Origin: JAEUHQ01 sp964538915
Lineage (GTDB): Bacteria; Planctomycetota; UBA1135; UBA2386
Direction: 5' to 3'
Length of the DNA stretch: 64,000 nucleotides
Assembly: GCA_964538915.1 (NCBI GenBank)
Contig: CAZIFB010000018.1
Coordinates: 1 to 64,000, forward strand
Part shown: positions 31,835 through 38,628 of the stretch, piece after piece
How the letters are laid out: every line of letters begins with the position of its first letter
Position numbering within the stretch: the first letter of the stretch is position 1
The notes under the pieces: model-generated
What the model saw: the letters and a program-made list of their open reading frames with translations, nothing else
Database searches by the model: none
Told to the model about the DNA's origin: nothing
Position numbers and translations under genes: made by a program

Positions 31835-32343
31835 GGCGCCAGTTGTCCGCCATCGGCGCCGGGCCCGCAAGCGCCCGCCGACGGGCGGCGGAGGAGCGCC
31901 CACGCGACAGCGGCGCCGGCGATGTTGAGTGCCGCGTCCCGCAGGGAGTCGAACGTGTCGCGCGGGCCGGCTGGCCACAGCCACTGGCCGAGTTCGTGCA
32001 GCAGCGTGACCAGGAGGGGGATGCCGCACCCGAGGCACAGCAGGAGGCGGCGCCGCGCTTCGTTCGTCGCGTGGTGCAACCCGAGCAACCAGGTCGTGCA
32101 GATCGCCGTGCACAGAACCGCCAGGAAGTGCAGCGCCCAGTCGCGCAGGAGTGGATGAAGGGTGCCCAGCACCTCGGCGTGGATCAGCAGGATCAGCGCG
32201 CCGCCCGCGAGCATCACCACGAACCAGAGGAGCGGAGGGCGCGGGGGCATCTGGCGCCGCCGGTGGCGCGCGGGGACCGCGAATGGCGAGGGACCGCCGG
32301 GGCTCCGGCCCTCCGAGTCCGTCGAGTCGTCGTCTCTGGGCAT
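31831..32343 (-). CDS. VanZ-like small membrane protein
   Basis: 170 residues from ATG 32343, or 139 from ATG 32250, which sits directly before the first membrane helix. Four hydrophobic segments are visible, and the stretch LLHELGQWLWP, then DTFDSLRDAALNIAGAAVAW, fits the VanZ-like pattern (E-x2-Q ... D-x3-N-x2-G). VanZ-like proteins are linked to glycopeptide tolerance in a few cases but are mostly of unknown function. It is translationally coupled to the downstream HAD hydrolase, suggesting a lipid- or cell-wall-phosphate role (inference). Confidence 0.7.
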   Translation of the reverse strand: MPRDDDSTDSEGRSPGGPSPFAVPARHRRRQMPPRPPLLWFVVMLAGGALILLIHAEVLGTLHPLLRDWALHFLAVLCTAICTTWLLGLHHATNEARRRLLLCLGCGIPLLVTLLHELGQWLWPAGPRDTFDSLRDAALNIAGAAVAWALLRRPSAGACGPGADGGQLAP

Positions 32344-32401
32344 CGACGGCGGGCGCGGCCAGCGATCGCGCGGGGTGGGGGGGCATGTGTCGCCCCGCCG
32401 G

Positions 32402-32424
32402 GCGCGGCCTCATCGCGGCCGCGC
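32402..32424 (-). terminator. hairpin after secretin 1
   Basis: GCGCGGCC, a 7-base loop, GGCCGCGC. It lies 20 bases beyond the stop of the secretin gene, reading on the minus strand. No U-tract. Confidence 0.45.
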
Positions 32425-32443
32425 GGGTTTCCTTCTCAGGCCC

Positions 32444-35002
32444 TCAGTCTTCGCGCACGTCGGTGATGCGTGCGTTCACCATCACCATCAGGCTGCGGTT
32501 CTCGTCCGCAGTGCCCTCCTGCTTGAAGAGGAAGGAGATGAGGGGCAGCCGAGCCAGGATCGGCACTTCGGCGCGGCGTTCCTTCGTCAGCACCTGACGC
32601 AGGCCGCCCAGCAGCACGGTGCCGCCGTCCGGCACCTTCGCCGTGGTCGAGAAGTTCGTCACGGTGATGTTCGGCAGCTGCAGCGTGACTGGCAGGGTCG
32701 AACCGGCGAGCGACGTCGTGAACGTCGGGATCGGGCGCTGGAGCTCGGACACCGTCGGGTTGAGGTTCAGGACGATGTAGCGGCGGTCGTGTTGGATGAC
32801 CGGCTGCACGTCTAGAACGATGCCGTCCTGGATCACGTCGATCTTCGGGTCGGCGATGAAGGCCGCCTGCGCGACCTCGACGTCGAAGTCTCGGACGTAC
32901 GCGGTCTGGTTGATCACTGCGACGTGGCCGCGCTCGCGGTTCAGCACCGACAGGATCTGGCTGTTCATGACCTCCGCGTCCTGCTTCTTCTCCACCGCGC
33001 GCAGGATCATGTTCAGCTGCGTGTCGTCGAGGAGCGTGATGCCTGCGGTCAGGCCGCCGGACGGGGTGAGCACGCGGCCGAGGTCGCTCGTGAAGAAGTT
33101 CTCGGAGCGGGCGCGGATGTCGCCGTCGCCGCCGTCGTTGAAGAACGCGCCGGCGAGAGGGTTGGCCGCAGGGTCGCTCGTGCCGCCGTTGTCGAGGCCG
33201 CGCGACGCGTTGTCGTCGAGGCCGTTGCTGAGGTCTTCGAGGGTCGCGACGTCGCCCTTGTTGCCGGAGCCGCCGAGGCCGCGGAAGTCGACACCGAGTT
33301 CCATCAGGAAGTTGCGCGAGATGGTGAGGAACTTCGAGTCGATCGTCACGATCGGCGTCTGGAAGTTCCGCATGTCGGCGAGGCGACGGCGGACCAGCGC
33401 CTGCATGTCCGGGCTGGCGCGAACCGACAGGAACCCCTGGTCCTCGGCCTGGATGCCGACGCCCTCGGTCTCCCAGTACTTCGGGTCGGTGGCGTTCTTG
33501 ATGTTCTCGACGAGGTCGGCGAGCTCGACGCCTGCCTTCTTCTCGTCACCTTCGCTGCCCGTGCGCGGCGTGTCCTCGCCGTCTTCGCCGGGAATGCCCG
33601 CGATGCGCGGCGGCAGGAAGTCGGTGCGCTTGAAGATCAGGTCTTTGACCGAGTAGATCTCGTGCTGGATCGTGCCGGCGGCCTGCGACTTGTTGCCGAT
33701 CACGACGACGCCGTTCTTCACGGTCCAGGCGAGGTTCTGGCTCCGCTCGACCATGTGCTTCAGGAAGTTCTCGAGCGTGATCGAACCGGCGAGCTCGATG
33801 ACGACCTTGAGGCTCTCCCCGCTGATGATCGTGCGCGCCTCCGGCGTCGTGATGATCTGCACGCCGGTGATCAGGTTGAGGTTCTTGACGACTTCGAGGA
33901 AGTCGCCCGTCTCTTCGGTGTAGGAGAGCTTGCCGACCGGTTCGGTCCGCACCTTGTCCCACACGGCCTGGTCCTGCGGGTCCATCACGCTGCTGCCGTT
34001 CGCGGCGAGCGAACGACCCTGGGCACGCTGCCACACCGCCATGTCCATCTCGAGGACGTTGGTCTGCGGCACCTTCAGTTCGTCGGCTGCCTCGACCATC
34101 GCGCGCAGCGCCTTGCTGCGCTCCGCGATCCACGTCTCGTTCTGCTTCTCGCGCGCGGCCTTGACCGAGGCGTTGTGCATGTCGACCGCGACCTGGTTGC
34201 CCGGATCGACCTGCATCGCACGCGCCGACAGCTCCTGCGCGCGTGAGAACTGGCGGCGTTCGAACGCGATCTGGGACTCCTGCAGCAGCCCGGCGACCTG
34301 GGCGCGGCGGCGAGCCTCCTTCTCGGCGTAGTCGGCGCGGATGCGCTCGGCGAGTTCCGCATCCTTCTGCGCCTGGCTCTGCCGCTGCTGATCGTCCAGC
34401 ATCTTCTCGGCGTCTGCCTTCGCCGTCGCCACGCGCCCGGGCAGGTCGGCCCAGTCGGTGTTGTCGCGCACGCGGATCAGCAGGTCGGCCTGCCGCAGCT
34501 CCTCGATCGCACCGGCGTAGTTCTTGTCCGCGACCTGCTTCTCGGCCTTCTGGAGGCGCGCCTGCACGTCGGCGCGAGCGCGCTCTTCGCCGATGTGTTG
34601 CAGCTGACGCTGTTCGTCGGTGAACGTCACGACGCGGCCGGCGGGTTCGCCGAGTTCCGCCTGCACCGAAGCGAGCAGGCTCCGCACCTGTTCGTTCGTC
34701 GGCGAGAGGTCCTTCGCGCGGATCAGTTCGCTGCGCGCTGCTTCGAGCTGGCCCTTGCTGCGCAGGCCTTCCGCGTTCTCGATGTACTTCGCCACGAGTG
34801 CGTCGCGCCGCTGGTCGCGAACACGGTCCTGCGGGGACTGCGAGGTCGGGTCCTGCGTGCGTTCCGCCGGGTTGGTCCGCGGCGTCGCGACCGGCGGCGT
34901 TGCCGCGGTGTCGTTCGACGCTTCGTGCGGGGTCGAGCAGGCGGCGCCGAGAACTGCGGCGGTCAGGGATGCGGCGAGAAGGGGCCTTTGTTCGAGAGCC
35001 AT
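32444..35002 (-). CDS. TPR-containing lipoprotein secretin (secretin 1)
   Basis: 852 residues. A lipoprotein-like signal ends VLGAACS (Cys22). Residues ~65-330 are helical, with TPR/coiled-coil character (GQLEAARSELIRAKDLSPTNEQ, DKNYAGAIEELRQADLL, RRQFSRAQELSARAMQVDPGN). An STN/N0-like domain follows (GDFLEVVKNLNLITGVQI), then N-domains, an Asn/Asp/Gly-rich insert around NDGGDGD, and the C-terminal secretin barrel with VPDGGTVLLGG. Secretins form large outer-membrane gates for type II/III secretion or type IV pili. Here the usual partners are missing and ExbB/ExbD genes lie upstream. It is paralogous to secretin 2 at 41775. It is preceded by a terminator, so it probably has its own promoter. 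Confidence 0.92.
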   Translation of the reverse strand: MALEQRPLLAASLTAAVLGAACSTPHEASNDTAATPPVATPRTNPAERTQDPTSQSPQDRVRDQRRDALVAKYIENAEGLRSKGQLEAARSELIRAKDLSPTNEQVRSLLASVQAELGEPAGRVVTFTDEQRQLQHIGEERARADVQARLQKAEKQVADKNYAGAIEELRQADLLIRVRDNTDWADLPGRVATAKADAEKMLDDQQRQSQAQKDAELAERIRADYAEKEARRRAQVAGLLQESQIAFERRQFSRAQELSARAMQVDPGNQVAVDMHNASVKAAREKQNETWIAERSKALRAMVEAADELKVPQTNVLEMDMAVWQRAQGRSLAANGSSVMDPQDQAVWDKVRTEPVGKLSYTEETGDFLEVVKNLNLITGVQIITTPEARTIISGESLKVVIELAGSITLENFLKHMVERSQNLAWTVKNGVVVIGNKSQAAGTIQHEIYSVKDLIFKRTDFLPPRIAGIPGEDGEDTPRTGSEGDEKKAGVELADLVENIKNATDPKYWETEGVGIQAEDQGFLSVRASPDMQALVRRRLADMRNFQTPIVTIDSKFLTISRNFLMELGVDFRGLGGSGNKGDVATLEDLSNGLDDNASRGLDNGGTSDPAANPLAGAFFNDGGDGDIRARSENFFTSDLGRVLTPSGGLTAGITLLDDTQLNMILRAVEKKQDAEVMNSQILSVLNRERGHVAVINQTAYVRDFDVEVAQAAFIADPKIDVIQDGIVLDVQPVIQHDRRYIVLNLNPTVSELQRPIPTFTTSLAGSTLPVTLQLPNITVTNFSTTAKVPDGGTVLLGGLRQVLTKERRAEVPILARLPLISFLFKQEGTADENRSLMVMVNARITDVRED

Positions 35003-35293
35003 CGGGTCACGCTCGGTGCGTTACGAGAGTTCTTTGGGAGCAACGGGAGAGCGATGCTCGCCTCGTGACTCGACAAGCGATTGGCGGACGACTCGACGGT
35101 GGCAGACCGTCGCCGATTCGGGGGACGCTCGGAATCGGAACCAATCGAGAGGGACTTGCCGAAGCACGAGAGCAGTCACCGTCGGCGACAGGGCGTGGCG
35201 CCGGCGGCAAGGGCCGGAACGTAGCCACGTTGGCGAGGATGCGCCAGCGGTTTCTTGCCACCGGGGGCCCCGGAATGCGGGCCCGGAAGCGAG
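35003..35293. other. intergenic region upstream of secretin 1
   Basis: About 290 bases between the hairpin that follows exbD and the start of secretin 1. It should contain the secretin promoter. I see no convincing box pair, gene or RNA. Confidence 0.5.
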
Positions 35294-35330
35294 CCGGCCC
35301 GCCCGGGTCGCGAGGACCGGGGCGGGCCGG
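35294..35330 (-). terminator. hairpin after the exbB-exbD-exbD operon
   Basis: A 16-base-pair stem with one mismatch (CCGGCCCGCCCGGGTC against GACCGGGGCGGGCCGG) around the loop GCGAG. It lies 30 bases beyond the last exbD stop on the minus strand. No U-tract. Confidence 0.55.
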
Positions 35331-35359
35331 ACACGGGCCGCGTCGCTGCGGCGAATCGG

Positions 35360-35905
35360 CTACTTGGCGCCGAGGCCGCCGCCGAAGTTGATCTCCTGGA
35401 AGCCCGCGTTCTTGCAGGCGTCCGCGGTCTTCGCGACGTCCTCGTAGTAGGTGCCGGGGTAGGCCTCGATCACGCACCCCATGAGCTTGCGGCCGCCGGT
35501 CTCCTTGTCGGGGACCATGCTCGCCGGGTTTTGCGCGATGCGCTTCAGCTCGGCTTCGACGTCGGTCAGGTTGTAGAGCGGCTTCGGGCCGACTTCCCAC
35601 TTGACCTTGTGGCCGATCAGCGAGAAGCGGTAGGCCCGACCCGTGTTCGGGTTGACCTGGTTCGCCCCACCGTGCTTGTACTCGGGCGTGCCGGCCTGCT
35701 CGACGTGGATCTTCACCGACAGTTGCTCCTGCGGTTCCACGACGTCGGTCTGGCTGCCCTTGTCCTTCGGCAGGTAGGCGGGGAGCTTCGACTCCAGCAC
35801 TTTGAAGTCGATGCAGATGAAGAAGATGATCATCAAGAACACGACGTCGATCATCGGCGTCATGTCCGGCTTCACTTCTTCCTGGGCGTCGTCGAGAGCG
35901 CTCAT
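35360..35905 (-). CDS. exbD: ExbD/TolR-family biopolymer transport protein
   Basis: 181 residues. One N-terminal membrane helix contains DMTPMIDVVFLMIIFFI with the proton-conducting Asp20, followed by a periplasmic domain of ~145 residues. The periplasmic part is longer than E. coli ExbD and carries inserted polar segments (EYKHGGANQVNPNTGRAYR). With ExbB it forms a proton-driven stator that transmits energy to periplasmic partners. Its ATG overlaps the stop of the other exbD (ATGA, 35902-35905). Having two different ExbD subunits behind one ExbB is common in planctomycetes and Bacteroidetes and may mean a heteromeric complex. Confidence 0.94.
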   Translation of the reverse strand: MSALDDAQEEVKPDMTPMIDVVFLMIIFFICIDFKVLESKLPAYLPKDKGSQTDVVEPQEQLSVKIHVEQAGTPEYKHGGANQVNPNTGRAYRFSLIGHKVKWEVGPKPLYNLTDVEAELKRIAQNPASMVPDKETGGRKLMGCVIEAYPGTYYEDVAKTADACKNAGFQEINFGGGLGAK

Positions 35906-36444
35906 TTCTTGGCTCCCTTGTCAGGGTTCTTCTCGCCCGTCTCCTTGTCCTGTTCGGAGAGCGCCAGCTCGACCTTCCAGAACGCGATCTCGGGCTGACT
36001 GCACTGCTTCATGATCTCGCCGATGTAGTGCCACTCGGTCCACTTGTCGGCTCGGATCAGGATCGGCTCGTCGACGAGCGGGACCATCCTCGAGCCGACC
36101 TTCTCGTCCTTCAGGTGGAGCGTCTTGTTGAAGAGCCCGAGCTTCCGGATGTCGAGAAGGAGCTGTTTGATCGGCGCGTAGTTCTTGCCGTGCTTCTTGG
36201 GGTCGTAGAAGACTTCCTTGTTGTAGACCACCGTTCCGTCCTGCAGCACGTTGATGATCGGCCGGTTCTCGGCCGGCTTGTCGTCGGCCTCCTGGAACAC
36301 GGCGCGCGGCAGGATCAGGTCCTCGAGGTTCTTCTGGCTCAGGTCGATGACCAGCACGAAGAAGATCATCAGCAGGAACACGCAGTCGATCATGGGCGTC
36401 ATGTCCATCTCGACGTTCTGCTGCACGAGCTTGTTCACGTCCAT
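35902..36444 (-). CDS. exbD: ExbD/TolR-family biopolymer transport protein
   Basis: 180 residues. The helix DMTPMIDCVFLLMIFFVLVI contains the conserved Asp20. The periplasmic domain includes NVLQDGTVVYNKEVFYD and a helical QLLLDIRKLG segment, then DEPILIRADKWTEWHYIGEIMKQC, which corresponds to the conserved core of the family. It is the middle gene of the exbB-exbD-exbD operon, 68 bases after exbB. It differs clearly from the second ExbD outside the helix, so the two are not a recent duplication. Confidence 0.94.
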   Translation of the reverse strand: MDVNKLVQQNVEMDMTPMIDCVFLLMIFFVLVIDLSQKNLEDLILPRAVFQEADDKPAENRPIINVLQDGTVVYNKEVFYDPKKHGKNYAPIKQLLLDIRKLGLFNKTLHLKDEKVGSRMVPLVDEPILIRADKWTEWHYIGEIMKQCSQPEIAFWKVELALSEQDKETGEKNPDKGAKK

Positions 36445-36512
36445 GGGGTTCGTTTCTCCGGCTGTGGGCCGCCGCGAACGGCGGCTCCGAGGTCACGGGG
36501 AAGGGGCACCGC

Positions 36513-37232
36513 TCACTTGCCGCGGAAGCGCTCGAACAGGTCTTCGGAGATCGCGTTGATCTCGGTCGACGCCTTGATGACGCGGTTGCGCAGCGTGTAG
36601 AAGGCGACGCCCACGGGGATCGCGACCGTGAGGCCGAAGATCGTCGTGATGAGCGCCATCTTGATGCCGCCCGCGAGCTGCGCCGGGCTGACCGAACCGC
36701 CGGCTGCCGCGATGGCGCTGAACGTGACGAACATGCCCGTCACCGTGCCGAACAGACCCATCATCGGCGCGAGCGCCGAGATCAGCGACAGCCAGCCGAT
36801 CTTCTGGAACAGCTTGACGGACTCCTCGGTCTGCATCTCGCGCAGCGACGTCTGCATCGTCTCGAACGAGTGGCCGAGCTTGGACAGACCGGCGCCGACG
36901 ACGTTCGTCAGGTAGGTCTTCTCCTGTTCGCACAGCTCGACGGCCTCCTGGAAGTTCTCGCCGTCGAACAACGCCTCGAGCTCGTCGAGAACGTCCGGCG
37001 GCGCGAGCTTCTCGCGCTTGATCGACATGAAGTTCTCGATGATCAGCGCGAGTGCCACGACCGACATCGCGATGATGAGGTAGCCGACGATGCCGGCGTT
37101 CTTGTACGCGAAGACCTCGGAGATGGTGCTCGTGCTCTCAGCGGCCGGGTCCTGCGCGAGCAGGGTCGAAGCCAGCAGCAAAGGCGCGGCGACGGCGAGA
37201 ATCCGGGAAACAGACGCGTTCTTGAGGTTCAT
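36513..37232 (-). CDS. exbB: ExbB/TolQ/MotA-family proton channel protein
   Basis: 239 residues. Three membrane helices are seen after a hydrophobic N-terminal segment (ILAVAAPLLLASTLLAQ, possibly a cleaved signal): GIVGYLIIAMSVVALALIIE, ISALAPMMGLFGTVTGMFVTF and LITTIFGLTVAIPVGVAFYTL. The GLFGTVTGM loop and the Thr in helix 3 are family hallmarks. It forms the pentameric channel around the ExbD dimer. AGGAG about 10 bases upstream supports ATG 37232. The open frame upstream is non-coding. It is first in the exbB-exbD-exbD operon and follows a secreted TPR protein in the same orientation. Confidence 0.95.
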   Translation of the reverse strand: MNLKNASVSRILAVAAPLLLASTLLAQDPAAESTSTISEVFAYKNAGIVGYLIIAMSVVALALIIENFMSIKREKLAPPDVLDELEALFDGENFQEAVELCEQEKTYLTNVVGAGLSKLGHSFETMQTSLREMQTEESVKLFQKIGWLSLISALAPMMGLFGTVTGMFVTFSAIAAAGGSVSPAQLAGGIKMALITTIFGLTVAIPVGVAFYTLRNRVIKASTEINAISEDLFERFRGK

Positions 37233-37377
37233 GGAGCGGGGACTCCTGGGACTGAGTCTCGTACGGAAGGGGAGAGGGGCGGATCGGAAAGGGGGCGGGA
37301 AGTCTGCTCGACCGGCCACGGGTGCGAAAGGGCCGATCGGCAGAAACTGACGGGGGTTGCGGTGGCGTGCGCTCGGC

Positions 37378-38505
37378 TCACTTCGCCATCTCCAGGCGCG
37401 CTTCGGTGGCCCAGGGCGACGAGGGGTAGCTCGTGACGACGATCTGGAAGTAGGCCGTTGCGCGCTCCTTCCACGTTTCGCCTTCGCCTTCGGCGCCCAG
37501 CGCCGTGAGGCAGCGGCCGAGGAAGTAGTTCGCCTTGGCACTGGCCTCGCCGCTCGCGATGTCCATGACCGAGGCCTTGGCGAAACAGAGCTGCGCACGA
37601 CGGATGTCGTTCGGCGAACCGTTCGGGCCGGCGGCCATGAAGATGGCCTGGCCCTCTCCCGCGTGGCCGGCGGCGACGAGGGATGGCTCGTTGCCGGTCG
37701 TGAGGCCGCGGAAGAAGCTCTCGGCCTTCGCGAACTCCTTCTCACCGAGGAAGGTCTCGCCCTCGCCGACGCGGGCCTGCGTCTTCAGGGCCTTCAACTC
37801 ACCGTCGTCCGGCGACGGCGTGGTGAGGGCAGAGTCGACGGCCGAACTCGCGGCTTGGAACGCGCTGCGCGCTTCCGAAGTCTTGCCGTCCGCGAGCAGT
37901 GTGAGCGCGAGTTCGGACTTCGCGCGGGCGCTCCAGATCGCGCCGAACCCTTCGCGCAGTGCGCGGTCGTCGAGCTCGCGCAGCGTCGTCGCCGCGGCGC
38001 CGCCGGTGCCGGCGAGTCGCTCGGCACGTCCCGCGAGGAACAGCGCTTCCGGCGTGCGCCAGTGGTTCGCATTCGCGGCGATCCACGATTTCGCCCGCGC
38101 CGCCGCCGTAGCGGCCGCGCCCTTGTCGGCGCCGATCGCGGCGACGGCCGACTTGATCAGGAAGAACTCGGCGTCGGCCTTCACGAGCGGCCGCTCGGTC
38201 TGGTTGATCGCGTCGCCGAACATTTGGGTTGCGGCGCGGAAGTCGCCTCGCTCCATCGAAGCACGGCCGCTGATGAAGGCGTCGGGCAGGTTGCTCCACT
38301 CGATTGCCGCGACGAGGTGAGCCGGCACCTCGAACGGGTCGGCGCCGCGCTTGCCGCGAACGCCGGTGAGCAGGAACTCGGTGATCTCGAGGCCGCGCAC
38401 GCGCGACCCGTCCTTCTTCAGGATCGCGTCGTTGATCTTCGGGGCCTGGGCGATGGCGGAAGCAGCGACCGTCGCCGCTGCGAGCAGGAAGGGGAGGATG
38501 CGCAT
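37378..38505 (-). CDS. secreted TPR-like protein
   Basis: 375 residues. A signal peptide (MRILPFLLAAATVAASAIAQ) is followed by a short beta domain (INDAILKKDGSRVRGLEITEF) and then alpha-helical repeats of TPR/Sel1 type: MERGDFRAATQMFGDAINQ, TPEALFLAGRAERLAG, KEFAKAESFFRGL, then ASAKANYFLGRCLTALGAEGEGETWKERATAYFQIVVTSYP. Probably periplasmic. TPR proteins encoded with ExbB/ExbD in planctomycetes are likely periplasmic scaffolds; the partner is unknown. 145 bases separate it from exbB. Confidence 0.85.
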   Translation of the reverse strand: MRILPFLLAAATVAASAIAQAPKINDAILKKDGSRVRGLEITEFLLTGVRGKRGADPFEVPAHLVAAIEWSNLPDAFISGRASMERGDFRAATQMFGDAINQTERPLVKADAEFFLIKSAVAAIGADKGAAATAAARAKSWIAANANHWRTPEALFLAGRAERLAGTGGAAATTLRELDDRALREGFGAIWSARAKSELALTLLADGKTSEARSAFQAASSAVDSALTTPSPDDGELKALKTQARVGEGETFLGEKEFAKAESFFRGLTTGNEPSLVAAGHAGEGQAIFMAAGPNGSPNDIRRAQLCFAKASVMDIASGEASAKANYFLGRCLTALGAEGEGETWKERATAYFQIVVTSYPSSPWATEARLEMAK

Positions 38506-38628
38506 CGTGGTCGGTTCGTCTCGGGCGCTCAGAGCGTGAGAAGCAATCGGTTTCGAACGCTCTGCGTGGCCGCGAAGACGGCCACAGGGGAGCAACTGAG
38601 AGCCTGAATCATGAACTGTCTCGGGCTC

